Shown here piece by piece: positions 23,326 through 36,613 of a DNA stretch of 64,000 nt. The notes beneath the pieces were generated by a model. That model did not search any database, was not told the origin of the DNA, and saw nothing but the letters and a program-made list of their open reading frames with translations. Source of the DNA: Varanus komodoensis. Taxonomy: Eukaryota; Chordata; Lepidosauria; Squamata; Varanidae. Both the position numbers and the translations under genes were made by a program. The stretch is taken from contig NW_025336347.1 in assembly GCF_004798865.1 (NCBI RefSeq), positions 17,944,289 through 18,008,288 on the forward strand, written 5' to 3'. Every line of letters starts with the position of its first letter. The stretch's first letter is position 1.

Positions 23326-26300
23326 ATGAGACGAATCCACGTAATTCATCCAACCCATCTGAGGAACATATTTCCCACTATCAGAGCACTAATATATGCA
23401 TTACTTCTTACTGGCAGGGCAAAATGGCACAGCCATGAAATTGGAAAATGAAGTGGAGAGGCATTTCTCCAACTGGTTCTTAGGAAGGGCTGCTTCTGTC
23501 CCCAAGCTCAACTCCTGCTTTTTTTCCTGACTATTTTTTTTTTTCTGTCTGAGTGCAAGCTAACGGAATGAGGCAGCAGGAGTGAAGCTTGCACTGGAAC
23601 ACAGGGAAAACGTTTCAGGGACAGAAATGCAGGAGAGGGGGCAAAGACAGGGAGAACCATGTTGCTGCACCATTTAGTAGCTATATGATCATTTCCTAAA
23701 GACAAGCAGACTTTGTCATCCCCAGTTATCAAGGTGCAAGTCAGCACCACAAAAATGGCTGATATGTGGTGGAAATGCCAGCATGGACATTTGTGGTCAC
23801 AAGTTTCTTGCTGGGCATGTGCCTCATGGTATATTTGTTTAATGCAGCTTCTTTACACTTCCCTCATGGGGCAAAGTAGTAAACACAGAAGCTTCCAGAA
23901 AAGATAAAAAGAGGTTGCAGGGGCAAATGGAAGACCCAGACGCCACAGACCTCTCCAGTGATAGGTTCCCCACTCACCCCATTTGTCCTTTCAGCCTCTC
24001 TGCTTTCTACCAGAGGGCCCAATGGAGTAGCTTCAGTTCATCATGTTCTAAGGAAGGGAGGTGGGTCCATGTGCTTGAATCAAAATCTAAAGGAAATATG
24101 TGGGGCTTCTTATAGCTTGTATCAGTTTGAAGACTGGCTTTAATGAGTTTCCTCAAGCTTGTTTCCAAACTGGGCTTGGGTACCAACATCCGTACTGGCT
24201 AGTTCTATTCTAGGAAAAAACCACGCTATGCTCTTATCAATCAGCAGCAATCTAGCAAAGGTCCATTTAACTACCTACTAATGCCTGCCCCACAGCCTAA
24301 AGCCAGCATTCATTCATATGAAGAAGGCTTGGCTTCCACTGTTACCTGCAGCTATGTTCTGTCTTTAGCAAGGCAGTAAAGGAAAAGCTCAAGCAAAACC
24401 AGAGTTTAAATAATGAAGTCAACATTTATATATGCTTTATGTTCTAGTTTCTAGCAAGCTTTATGTTCTAGTTTCAAATTTTACAATCATTGCCTTTGTC
24501 CAGAATGTCAACACTAGAACCAGCCAAATAGCATACAACAGTAGCTAGCAATACCCTTTTCTTAAGATTTCGTTCAAGTTTACAAATCAGCAGCCAAACT
24601 TCAGGCTAAAGAGTTCTCAGTGTTCAGTGAAGAGCAAGCATACATAATATAATTGAACGACAAAGGTTGTCCAAACTTGTCTAGTCTACCAGATAGACTG
24701 TCTGGTCTAGATTGTAAATGTTTTGTTTCAAAAGACATTAGAACTTGATGATGTATCCTAAGGTCATCAGACCTGAACAAACACAGTGGAAATATCCTGT
24801 CTTACTCTACTTTATTTTAAATACACAATTAACCTTTTGTCCAAGAAATTCCAGAAGCAAGTTCTCTTCATAACGTAGTCATGTAAATCTTCAGAGCTAT
24901 TGTTAACAATTTCAAACTTCCCTTCATAAAGAAAAGTACTCCAGCCTTCCCTGGAGTATTTCAGAATATTTCACTATTTCACAGATTTTACCAGGCCACT
25001 GAGGTGATTTTTGGGATCTTACTATACTATGATAAAGCTATGCCTGTGATCCTTAAAGTTATCAAGTCTCTATACACTACTCATATTAATATAGTATTAA
25101 ACATTGAAACTTAGTATTTAGGTTGGAACAAAAGTTGGATTCCCTTTATTGTCACTGCTCCAATCCAATGATGATACCTTGGTAAAGGTGCAAATATAAC
25201 ACAGAGAGGGGAGGGCCTCCCTACTAAGTGAGAAGGGGACACTTTTTCCTAATTTCAGGTGTTATAATTATGGCTATTATTACACTGTTTATATTCCCTC
25301 TTCAGTCAATGTCATTAGACATAATTTCTAACTATTCAGTTTTGGTACAAAGTGAAAAGTTAAGAGAAAGTATTTGTCAACCACTAGAGGAGTAAATGGA
25401 TGAAAGCACTACTGCAGTTAGTGTTATGGAAAACAAGGAGAGCTGGTACCCTGTGGGGGCAGCCTGAAGTATGCGCTGCTTGGGATCCTAAATCCTAACT
25501 GACACATGTGCAGCCTGTGTGTAGAACGGGATGAAATAGCAGACTTTTGGCTCAGAATACAGAAGAAAAAAAGATTTCTTCCGCACAGTTATTCTCACAG
25601 ATTTTTCTCACAGTTTTTAACAGCTTCAAGAAACTTGCTGAACGTAACAGTGTAAGGGGTAGACTTTGTGTCCCACTGAAAGATTGTCTCTTCCTTTGTT
25701 TGTTAGTGAATTGCTTACTGAACTGATAACAGTTCAAAAATCCTCAAAACTTAATCATCCACCCAGGTACTATTTTTATGTGCTCAAGAGTCAATCTGGC
25801 TTGGATTAAGTACTGAACTCAAAGCAGAGCACGATTTTGAACAATGGATCCATTTCTTCTGTTAGAAACAAAGAAGAAAGGTTTGTCTATCTCCTGTCCC
25901 TAGGGAGTATTCACACCCGCACTCCTTTTTTTTTATTATTATTCAGATCTGTTCCCAGTTTATGCCTCTGAATGACTTTCTTCCAGCAATGTTTATCATT
26001 TATTGCACAAGTCCTTAGACCATGGCAAAGTAAAACAAACATATACAATCAGTTAAAACTGCCATAGTACACAATGACTAAAATTAGCATATAAAACACA
26101 GATACACATGTACATAAAACTTGAAACATGTTAATATTTCTAAAGTGCAGACAGAATAAGCCATTCCCAGGAGGTGTGGTAGGGCTATGAGACCACTGTC
26201 ATAGTCTGCAAACATTCTTGTTAATTTGCAGAGATACAGAATGCAAACTTCTCCCTGCATCCGAAAGCCCTCACTGCAAACCAGGCTACATTTTTGTCAC

Positions 26301-26390
26301 ATGCCAATTTGTTCCTTGAAGCAGAATGCCCCGCCCCCCACGCTTTCTTCCCAGTACTTCATTTTCTTTAGAAAATATTATCTAGAACCC
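23326..26390. other. Intronic sequence, nothing recognised
   Basis: AT-rich; a short near-tandem duplication (gctttatgttctagttt) lies at 24,434-24,475. No exon and no named repeat found. Confidence 0.4.
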
Positions 26391-26451
26391 TTCCTATATA
26401 ATGGATAAAGTCTTCCACATCTGGGGATCTACAGATGCACTGTATCTTGCA

Positions 26452-27120
26452 CTGTCTACCTGGAGAACGACTGCCTGGCGACAGTGACACACGCGTTGGT
26501 GACTTCCCGCCTTGACTTCTGTAACGCGCTGTACGTGGGGCTGCCCTTGAAGACAGTCCGGATACTTCAATTGGTTCAAAATAGAGCTGCCAGGCTGCTG
26601 ACAGGGACTGGGCGTTATGTTCACATGACTCCGGTCCTCCGTCAGCTTCACTGGCTTCCCATGGAAGTCCGGGCCCAATTCAAGGTGTTGGTGATGACCT
26701 ATAAAGCCCTAAACGGCTTGGGTCCTGGCTACCTGAAGGAGCGCTTACGTCCATATACGCCCGCCCGCCCCCTGAGATCTGCGGGAGAGGCCCTTCTCCG
26801 GGAACCCTCCGTGAAGGAAATTAGGAGGGTAGGTACCCGGAGGAGGGCTTTCTCAGCGGTGGTGCCCAATCTATGGAATGCGCTCCCCAGAGAGGTCCGC
26901 CTGGCGCCGTCATATGTTTTTCGGCGCCAGGCAAAGACCTTTTTATTCAAACATCATTTTAATTGCTAATATTATTTATTCTTCGGCCAGGGCGACTTAC
27001 TTTATAATGTTAATGTGTTTTATATTTTTAGTGTTTTATAGTTTAACTGATGTTTTGTAAGCCGCCCTGAGGCTTCGGCGAATGGGGCAGCATAGAAATT
27101 TTTAAATAAATAAATAAATA
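26452..27120 (+). mobile_element. Younger CR1/L2-superfamily LINE insertion (3' end)
   Basis: A 161-codon frame (26,484-26,969) reads MTHALVTSRLDFCNALYVGL, then FKVLVMTYKALNGLGPGYLK and RRRAFSAVVPNLWNALPREV: the end of ORF2 with very little decay. The 3' UTR has gtaagccgccctgaggcttc and an (aaat)n tail ending at 27,120. No clear target duplication. It is among the best-preserved LINE ends in the window. Confidence 0.9.
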
Positions 27121-27463
27121 GAACGAACATCTCAGATCCAGACAAGGCAATGCCTGTGCTGAACCAGTGTCTGAGTTTGATAATGGTCTGGATGAGGGCC
27201 AATAAGCTGAAACTCATTTCAGACAAGATGGAAGTACTGTTGGTTAATGCTCTGTCTAATGGATCAGATGGCTACTGCCCTGTCTTGGATGGGGTCACAC
27301 TTCCCCTAAAGGACAGGGTCCACAACTTAGGAGTGAGCCTGGACCCAAAGTTTTCATGGGAGTCTCAGGAGGACTCAATAGCCAGGACTGCCTTTTTCCA
27401 GCTGCAGTGAATAGACAACTACAGTCTCATCTGGCTAGACAGAGCCTGACCACAGTTACTCAT

Positions 27464-27755
27464 TGCCACTCTGCAGGGGCGCCCCGACTATGGAATGCAC
27501 TCCCTAGAGAGGTCCACCTGGCGCCGTCTTTATATGCTTTTTGGCGCCAGGTCAAGACATTTTTGTTTGATCAATATTTTAACGTTAATCAATTTTAATT
27601 GTATATTTATTTATCTAATTTATTTTGAACACGTCGTTTTTATGCTCAGTTCATGGTATAGCTAATTTATTTTGTTTAGGATTCATAATATTCTGTAAGC
27701 CGTCCAGAGACGACAGTGATGGATGGCCTATAAATTTCCGAAATAAATAAATAAA
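27464..27755 (+). mobile_element. Short 5'-truncated LINE insertion with a perfect 7-bp target duplication
   Basis: Encodes APRLWNALPREVHLAPSLYA and RQVKTFLFDQYF, then gtaagccgtccagagacgac and an (aaat)n tail. The 7-mer tactcat flanks it at 27,457-27,463 and 27,756-27,762. It splits the old LINE exactly between SLTTVTH and the downstream YCNALY text. Confidence 0.88.
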
Positions 27756-28402
27756 TACTCATGCACTGTTAACAGCCCAACTAGATTACTGTAATGCGCT
27801 CTATGTAGGGCTGCCTTTAAAGACGATCCGTAGACTTCAACTGGTCCAAAATAGGGCTGCGCATCTGGTGATGGTTGTCAGTTTGCGTGCCCTCATAAAA
27901 CCTTTTGTGTACAAATTACACTGGTTGGCAGCTGAAGCTCAGGCTCAATTAAAGTGCTTGTTTTAATATACAAAGCCCTAAAAGGCTTGGGACATGGTTG
28001 CTTAATGGACCACCTTTTCCAATATACTCCTACCCACCCATTGGGATCTGGAAATGAAGTCCTTCTGAGAAAGCCATACTTAAAAGAGGTAAAAGGGATG
28101 ACATTTAGAAGAAGAGCCTTCTTGGTGGCTGCCCCCAACCTTTGGAATGGGCTGCCTACAGAGGTCCGCATGACAGCATCTCTATTTTCATTCTAGTGCG
28201 AGGCAAAAAAACTATCCTCTTTCACAGAATTTGCAAAAGCTGAAATTAAAACCTAATTATAAGTTCTCACTCCACTCCAACAGATTTCCTCCCATCCTCC
28301 CCCTCTACTCGTACTGTTTGTTGTACATTGTTAGCTGTTTAAAGAGTTCTGTCAGACTACTGATCCACATAAAATTTGAAAAATAAAAAAATAAATAAAT
28401 TG

Positions 28403-31400
28403 GTATACCGTGAACTCTCAACAGTTTCATTACTGATTCCATTTGTTCAAACTGTTGCCTGGTAAAAGTTTTCCAATCAAAGGATGTCAAACATGTTTCA
28501 TATTGATGTTTTGTGCCTGCTAAACATTAACTTATTTTAGAGGCTGGAACAGTTATATCACACTGAGCACTTATATCCAAAACTCTTTGTTTAAAAATTA
28601 TTCTGGTGTCCTTTTCTCATTGGATTCAAAGATATGGAGAATCCAAACTTTGAGTAATTTTGTAAATGTTTGGAGCCAGAACTCTTGTTCCTTTAAGCAA
28701 ATCTTTGGAAGTCTCTTTTTCAACATCTGGTTGACTCTACACTAGTAATTTACCCCCTGACAAATACTAAATAAGAAATCATTCATATAACCAATTCTGC
28801 TCTATAAAATGGAGTTATTTTGTAACTCCTATAATCATGTGCCAGAAATGGTTTTGAACTCTCAAAATTGGTCATTCAAGCAAAGCTCCACATTTTCACA
28901 TCAAATATTAATATTGGTATCACCTTTGATTTGAAAATATTTAGAATTTGGATGCAATATCCCACAAAATAAAGTAAAATTCAGCAATCTGCTTAGGGAT
29001 TATAGACCCAAATTGCTTTTACTTCACTTTTTTTTTTTTTTTTTGCAGTGTCCAAGAGCCTGTGGCCAAGAATTGTTCAAGCAATGCATATATTTAGATT
29101 TAAAAATAGTCGAGGGGACAGAGTGTTTTTCAAGCAGCATGCATCTGAAAATAGATTTCATTGTAAGTGTGACACTACATTGTAATTCCTGCAGGGAGAG
29201 AGAGCATACAACTAGTATTGGGGAGTGAAGCAGTTAATACCAATTTTTACCAGGAAGCTGCAAAAAGTAAGCTCTACATACATGTTCACAAGAACTAGTG
29301 ATATCATACCTTATTCTTCAAATTACCATTGCTATTATAACCTACTTTTGGGCTTCCAAAAATGCAGTGGCTGATCACTGTGGAAACGTAACTATGAACT
29401 AGACAGGCGTTTGGTCTTCTCCAATGGGGCTTTCCTTATGCACACTGATTCAACATGCTGGGTATATGCATTCAGAACTGCAAAAGTCTTGATCGCTTTG
29501 CTGTGTATAAAAAAAGTAACATATGACCAAGCGGATCTGAAGAAGTCAGAATTTCTCAACTTACTGAATCAAGAGCCATGCAGTCATCAGTAAGTTCATT
29601 TACCTGCCTTTGGGCACCGCAGCCCTTGAAATGCAACAGTGCTGCAGTTACTTGCCCTTAAACAAGGGCTCCTCAACTCACTGTTTGAAATAGCACATTA
29701 CTGCAAAATATAAAGTAAAATAACATCCCCAGAGGAAAGGAGACAATACCCTTTGCAAAGCCTATCAAGGAGATGAGGGGAAGTCAGGGATTTTGTTGGA
29801 CTGTACCAACTTTCTGGCAAAAGAGGTAAGAAAAGTATATCAGAAAAAGCTCTCCTCAGGTACCAGGCATCTGCCGTATGCTTGAGGAAATCTCATGTGA
29901 AATTAGCTGTTTCAGATACACACTGCTCCTGAGGCAGCACTGTATATTTTCATGTCTTTACCTCCTTATTCAGGGCATTATTTTGAAGAAACTACAGTTA
30001 TTAGAGTTGCTTTTCATATTTCACATTCACATATATAGACAAACTACTGGGAACCAGATCGCCACAGAGATGACCAGAAACAACTACAAAAAGGGCATCC
30101 TTCCAGAAAGAACCATTTAAAAGTGAAGAAGAACCACCTGGGATGGTTTGAATCACAGATTAACCCTCCTGGGATTTCTACCCAAGCCCAGACAACCAGG
30201 CAGAGTGGATGTTGTATCCCCCCTGCTCCGTCCTTCCACAGTAACCCAGAAGGCACTGAAGGAGCACTGAGGGAACAGGATGACAGCAGCCACCGGCTGG
30301 GAGTGCTGGCTACTGTCACCTGCTTCCCTGTCCCTTCCTGCCTTTCAGCTGTGGCACACAGCGTCTGAGCAACGCTGAGACTGCCCATACCCCTTTCCCA
30401 TGGCATGTCAAGGCTGACAAGCAGGAAGAGGCAGGGACATGCTCAGCTGGGTCTCCCTGAATGGAGGGTTGGCCAAAAATGCTGACCTGTTCCTCAGTCT
30501 ACCACCTCCCAAGCCTCAGAAAGTGTGGTGACTGCAGGCACCATACCACCTGGGGGCAGGAGGGTGAGCCAGTGTCTACTTGCACACCTCCTCCCAAATT
30601 TCAGATGACATGTTAATTCACTGTAGATTATTCCAACTCTACAACAATCCATGGGGAACCAGGGTGGTTTCGGTGGCTTATGAAGCACCCCATAGGGAAG
30701 GGGACACTTTGGACAACATGTTATTGTGCTGTCCTGAACCTAGTCACTGAAACTTTTTATCTCCTTTGTGTGCTGCTCTATTTTACCTTTCCAAAAAATT
30801 AAATTCATTTTTTGGAACACTCAAATTAAAAGATAACATTTGCAGCTACATATTAAACAATAGGCAGGCATCTCCTTAGGACAGTGAATAATCCTAAATC
30901 CTGATATGTTAATGAAAGGCAGCCAAACTTTGCATTCAAGCCAAAGAAAGCAATTAGCTTGACAGCTGGGGTCTTGTTATATACCAGGGAAGCATTAACA
31001 AAAGCCAAGGGAGTTCCTGAATACTTCTAATTGCAGGTGGAGGAAGGAAAATTGCTGTGCACTTTTCTGGGCAGCCCAGCCCTTAAGTGAAATGTGTTTG
31101 ATATTGTAAACATACAAATGTGTCAAGTGTGAAAAGTACTTTAAGAAAGCATGAAAGACAGACATTCCCAGGAGTAGCAAGCTCACTACAATGCTGTCTA
31201 AAAGTATTGCCTTGATAAACATACGTAAGAACAGTAAAGAAACCTGCCGTGATTGCACCACATGTTTCCCACAAAGATGACAAAGATGCTACCTCAAGCA
31301 AGCCAGTACCCAGTGTCAGTCTTTTGGTGACCCCAGCCTACTTGGCATGGCTGTAGGCCATGCTCAAGTGCTCAAACTCAATTTAGGGAGTGAAGCTTGC

Positions 31401-32514
31401 AAAACAAGCAGACAGTCTTTGCATAAATATGTACATATTTAATGCCCTGCATCTGAAGCCCAGCTGGGAGCCAGTTTGCAGACTGAGAAAAGCATGAGGG
31501 TATGCAGGCAATTTAAATGCTAATAAGGCCTGGTCTATATATGCAGCAAATGAGTTGGCAGAGAACAGGACATTAGACTGCATGTCCCCCACGTAAAACA
31601 AGTTAAAAAGGAAAAAAGAAACACTAGCAGAGGAAATCTCTATAAATCCCATTATCTACTGGGCTAAATTAATTTATATTAGGGACTTTTAAGTGTGTAC
31701 AAACATTTTTAAGCAACATTCCCTCTTGCACAAAAATATGAATTCATTCTGCCAGCTCAGAACTCTATCATCTTTCTGTTGACTGTGCAAACTATCTCTT
31801 TAACCATCACTTGACAGAAATGTAATTTTAAAAATTGCTTTAATTAAAAAAAAATTCTATACTGTCTTTTATTCCCGGGGAATCTCAGGAATTACCCAGC
31901 TCTAGTGCATGATGTAATTCCAAACTGTTTCTCAAAGTTGGGAATTGCATAAACACATAGAGAAATAGAGGTCTGATTATAAAAGTAGAACTTTGAAAGT
32001 TTTTTAGAGAGTGGGGAAGAGGCAAGGTTGAAAGCTTTCTCTTTCTGCTCTAACTGGTACCTGCATAAAGCAAACAAGAGTTAACTAGAGCTGCTCTGGT
32101 ACAACAGACTAATTTTAAACTCATATTTTCTAAGACAGCCTTGCTATACTGTTTACACACTTTCAAGAAAAGGGCTTCATATCCTAGTTAGAAAAATGGA
32201 ATCTAAAACACTGGCCAGGAAAACAGCCTTCAGTTTTCAAGCACTTCTTACTTAGTTTGTGATAGTTTTTGGCATTTCTAAACAGCTCTGTCAGCTTGTC
32301 AAGAGCAGTCATAGGGAAACTAGCAGCATATTTTTGCTAAAGAGGCTTAGATTAGAGCCACAGAATCCCTTATTGAAATTATATCTTTTCTCTGTCATTC
32401 ATATGGAGAAATGTTGGCACAGTAGCTTAATGACACTGAAACTGTCCACTCCAGCGAGATGGGAGTACACTCCCATTGTTCACCCCAGCTCCTACTCAAC
32501 CTAGCATTTCAAAG
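28403..32514. other. Intronic sequence, nothing recognised
   Basis: AT-rich with a T run at 29,028-29,044. The stretch 30,120-30,760 is richer in GC, but its frames have no family resemblance and no splice sites that fit the host gene. Confidence 0.4.
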
Positions 32515-32712
32515 CATGTAATGTGAGTAGATAACTAGGTACCACTTCAGTGAGAAGGTAACAGCCCTCCGTGATGTCATGCTGGCCACATGACCATGGG
32601 ATCATCTTCGGACAGTGCTGGCTCACAGCCTTAGAAACTGAGATGAACCTCACCCCCTATTAGCCACTGACTAAGCAGAGTAAAATCTGCAGGGACTCCT
32701 TTACCTTATGTC
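32515..32712 (+). mobile_element. Squamate-type SINE (second family)
   Basis: Phrases in order: agtagataactaggtaccac, gagaaggtaacagccctccg, ggccacatgaccatgg, ctggctcacagccttagaaa, gagatgaacctcacccc, and a tail cctttacctta. This matches a SINE I recall as widespread in squamates (ggtaccgcttyggtgggaag ... gactggacttaatgtcaggg, tttacctt tail). I am not certain of its formal name. Confidence 0.75.
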
Positions 32713-33459
32713 ATTCATGGAGCTTTCCCCACATTATATATCTATGATTGCAAATTAAATCTATTAGTCAAATATATTTTTCATTTTAAATCCCCAAAAT
32801 AAGATTTAACGAAGTATAGGCAGAGAAAGAAAGATAGATTTGATTTTTGTGAATATGTGAGCTGTAGCTGCATAGCGTAGTTTCTATGGTGGAAAAGTAT
32901 GTACAAAATAATGGTGCAGTCCTCTTTCACAGAAAGCCCCACTAAAACCCGGCACCCCAATGATTTAGCCAGGCACTGCACTCACTCACATATCTGGGAA
33001 ACAGCTTACAAGAATTAAGAGCATGATCCTCTCAGAATTAAAAAGTATGCAAATTAAGTCCATGAGTACAGTGACATAATCACAGAAGAGCTGGAAGTCT
33101 CCATTGTTTCATTGTCCAAACACCTGTTCTAAGCAAGAATACCCCATACACTACATTGTCAAATGACTACACATCCTCATTCCCAACCCTGGGCACTCCT
33201 GAATGCTACCTAAGCTACGCATAAAACACCCAGCCCTAGCTCATGTGAATGCTCAGTACCCTATTAGCCTCAGATTCCCTGAAGTCTTCTGTAAAGCCAA
33301 ATATAATTTACTAACAGAGGTTAAAAGATGATGGGAGGCATTAAACAAAAAATTAATTTTAAGAACACCAATGAAATTTTAATGTTAAGAGTTTAAAATC
33401 TTCTACAATTTTATTTAGCAAATGTTCCAATTTAAAACCAAGTTAGGATGCCAATATTT

Positions 33460-33712
33460 TGGCTTTTTAAAACTGTTTAATTGTTAGTTTGTTTTAATGG
33501 CATTTTAATAACGGGGTATGCCTTTTAATGAAATTACTAGTTTTGTCAGTGGATGCATATGTATTAATTCATTATTTTATTGTTTTAAAGTTTTATTATA
33601 ATTGGTGTGTTATGTTTTTATATTGTATTTATAGTTTTTATAACCTGTCCAGGGAGCTGTGTGGCTAATGGGGTGGGTTAGAAATCCAGTAAGATAAATA
33701 AATACATAATAT
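33460..33712 (+). mobile_element. L2-like LINE 3' UTR and tail
   Basis: The phrase ttataacctgtccagggagc, then atggggtgggttagaaatcc and an agataaataaatac tail. Long runs of TTTTAA-type text precede it, as in the other copies' 3' UTRs. No coding part. Confidence 0.75.
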
Positions 33713-34109
33713 ATTTTATACTGGAGCTTCAAGGAAGGGCAAATATTTGAACAGGATAGGGATCCCAATCTATGGCTCTAAGAAAAGCCAGCTCACCAAT
33801 ATTTTGCTTCAAAAATCCACTAAGCCTACCTGGATGAACTAATATATCATGGTGTACCATGGCAGCTAGGAGACTGAGTATAAATCAAGAAGCAAATTTC
33901 ACCTTTGCTATGAACCCAATAGGTGACCATAGGCAACCTGCACTCTCAGCCTTCCAATATGAGGGTAATGCCACCTTACTATCTTACAGGGTGCCTATAA
34001 TAATAAAATATATAAACATGTCTGGAACACTCAAAAGCACTATTTCTTTATGTATCTGGAGAAATAACAGGACATAAATATAACAAAGAGCCTAAGCCAG
34101 CATACACCA

Positions 34110-34276
34110 TCTTCCTGTGAATTTTCTTTTCATAACAACTCTATAAGGTGGGCTAGACTAAGAGTTTGTAACTGGATTGAAGCCATCTAGTGACCTATAA
34201 CAGAGTGAGGACTAGAACCCAAGTCTCCCCAGTTCTACTCCGATACTCTAAGCATTACAACACAGTGGCTCCCTAT
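34110..34276 (-). mobile_element. Sauria SINE
   Basis: Plus-strand text ctataaggtgggctagacta, ccatctagtgacctataaca, aacccaagtctccccagttc and cattacaacacagtggctcc is the reverse complement of the SINE body and its tRNA-like head. The LINE-derived tail is largely missing. Confidence 0.75.
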
Positions 34277-35111
34277 GCAAAAGTCAAGTATAATGATGAC
34301 TTCCCTTAATTGTGAACTGCATTTTCCTCAGTTCTTAAATTAAAACAGTTTATGATGGTTATTAAATATAAACATTTACTTTCTGCCTTATGAGAAAACA
34401 ATCTGACCCTTGGCTTTGGAAATCTGAGTGCAGTAATACTTTTCTGAACATTCCAAAAAATCTATGGTACATCCCTGTTGACACTTTATACTGTTTTAAC
34501 CATGTATATTTGAACACTCCCCACATCAGAGATACTTGCTTGAGAAAAGGACAAACAGTATGTCAGAGACAGTGCTCAGCTACAACTGTCAGGGAAAATG
34601 CTCACCCACAACCTTCCTCCTTAACTTATGAGGGTCAAATAATTATGTTCATTGGGGGGAGTATCAACTAAATTTCAGCAGACTTCTGGAGCTTAGCTGT
34701 TCAATATAACCATGCATTCTCAGCAAAGATATTCCGTTTTCCAAGGCCACTGTGAATGTAACAGTTAAAGCTCTCACATATGTTGCCAGAGATAAGAACT
34801 TAAGCAGTTTAGACAATCATTGTGGTTTTATTGGTTTGGTACTCCATAAAACTTGGTTTAAATTTTTTATCACAGAAATACAAACAGCAGTTGTAGAAGC
34901 AGCCATCTGGGACTGTAGAGAATACCTTAGTTTGAAACATAAAACATACTACTTCTCCTATTAACTAGCACCTACCATTTCCACATCCAGATCACAATTT
35001 TTCACATTTCAATCTGGTAACTTTAGCAAAAATAATTCCTTCACTATTTATTTTGAGCATAAGGGCATTAGGAACATGGCCCAAACTTGTTACTATTTTG
35101 TTTCAAGGCCC

Positions 35112-35242
35112 AGCAGAGATTTCCCCAATCTGGAATCCTCTAGGTGTTTTAGACTTCAGCTCTACCAATCATGGCCAACATTCAGGAATGGTGAAGGCTG
35201 CAGCCTAAAACGTCTGGAGGGCATCATTCTGGGGAAGGCAAG
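35112..35242. mobile_element. Palindromic fold-back MITE
   Basis: Left end gatttccccaatctggaatc, right end gcatcattctggggaaggca. Internal arms gtgttttagacttcagctc and gctgcagcctaaaacgtctg pair imperfectly around the centre aatcatggccaacattcag. Same family as the element at 13.4 kb. Confidence 0.7.
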
Positions 35243-36613
35243 GAGGTTTAGGTGCAAGTAGATCCAGATTTGAGCCATAGAGAGATTATGGGGATCCAAT
35301 CTCTTCCTTCCCTACACTTGCTATTAAAATAGAGGGTCCCAGGGCTTTGCATAAAGCTTTTCTATGCATCTTCTCAGCTTCGGCCTCAGTTCTCCCTCCT
35401 CCTCCTGTCATCTCCTATTTTGCCCTATCTTAATTTACTAATCTTTAGCCTATGGTGCAATTCCTAAGAATTCACCCATGGTTTTGAAAGACTCGGCTTC
35501 TATTACCAAATAAAATATACTGATTTTGCTTTACATTCCAATAAACGAATATTCTTTAGATATTAGACATATCTGCCACATGAACAGATGCTAGTAACAC
35601 AGTCAGTACTCACTTTAACCCCCAAGTGTCCAAACATATATTCATGCCCAAGGTTCCTTCTCATTTATTATATTATCCTTTTTAGTGGCATTCACTTTTA
35701 TCCATTATATCTTTGTCTAACATTGCAATGCCTTTGCCAGGATCTTATTGCTTTGCATTGACCAAATTTAAAAAACATCAGTTGCTTTAAAAAGTTAACC
35801 ATTTCCCTTCTAAGTTCCAATCATTACAAGAATTTAAGCCTCTTCACATAGTTTGCTTTGCACCCTGTGACACCATTACTTACAGAATACCTTTTATGCC
35901 TAAAGTACATTTCTAGTATGCATTTACTATGATTCCTTGCTGAAGCCTTTCCCCCTAACTTTTCCCTAGTTCATCCTTATTAATCCAATCCTGCTCCAGT
36001 AATTTCTGTTAAAGCTAAACACCTGGATATCCCAAACAAGGGAAAAGATAGGGCACAGTTCTCCATAGAAAAGCAGGGTTCAGGCATATGTGACCAATAA
36101 CTTTCTATTTAACAAACACTCTGAATTCCAACATGAAAAAACAGCATATTTAAGGTTGAAGGGGTATCTTTGTCTAGATATAGATACTGATATATAATTA
36201 AAAGCCAGGCAACGTGCAAAATTAAACCTATATTTTTATACAATATAACTAAAATGTAACCAGTGACAATCCAAAAACAAAAAAATAAAATGACAAGAAC
36301 AGCATCAAAATCAGTGCTTTTTACAATAGTGCAAATGCAGCACTGACGATTATAAATAAGACAAGTTTGGGAGCTCAGTATATTAGGCCTAGAGCACTAG
36401 GCATCTGATTTGGAAGTAGTCAGATTATATGACATTTAGTCAGAATCAAACAATTAAAAATACGTTTTAAAAAGGTATTATATGTTCTTAAAACATGCTC
36501 ACCAACACGGTAAGAATATAGAAGCAACCATACTGTAAATGGTTGTGATTTAAAAGTTTGAACAATATTTGAAATTAACCTAAGATACATTACAATAGTA
36601 AGGGAAATCTTAC
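35243..36613. other. Intronic sequence next to the RII exon
   Basis: AT-rich, no repeat recognised. Only the donor-side intron sequence of the exon (gtaagattt on the minus strand) could be interpreted. Confidence 0.4.

Larger units (their letters stand above)
26390..28402 (+). mobile_element. Old CR1/L2-superfamily LINE interrupted by two younger LINEs
   Basis: Pieces of one old LINE lie at about 26,390-26,455, 27,121-27,463 and 27,763-28,402. The first ends at the decayed YADD region. The second encodes LKDRVHNLGVSLDPKFSWES and stops after SLTTVTH. The third resumes with the expected QLDYCNALYVGLPLKT-like text and ends in an aaataaataaat tail. Two 5'-truncated LINEs fill the gaps. All three have the same orientation. 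Confidence 0.85.
1..36613 (-). other. Intron downstream of the RII exon (partial)
   Basis: If the exon at 36,614-36,649 is right, this stretch is the following intron. I looked on the minus strand for the next expected coding block (CAETYNPDEEEED and the LQEACKDILLFK segment) and did not find it, so the intron appears to run past the left edge. It holds only transposon relics and AT-rich unique sequence. Confidence 0.6.

Noticed and set aside
26464-27126. agaacga present on both sides of the younger LINE as a target duplication
   Set aside because: The left copy lies inside conserved LINE coding text (LENDCLA), so the match is probably coincidental.
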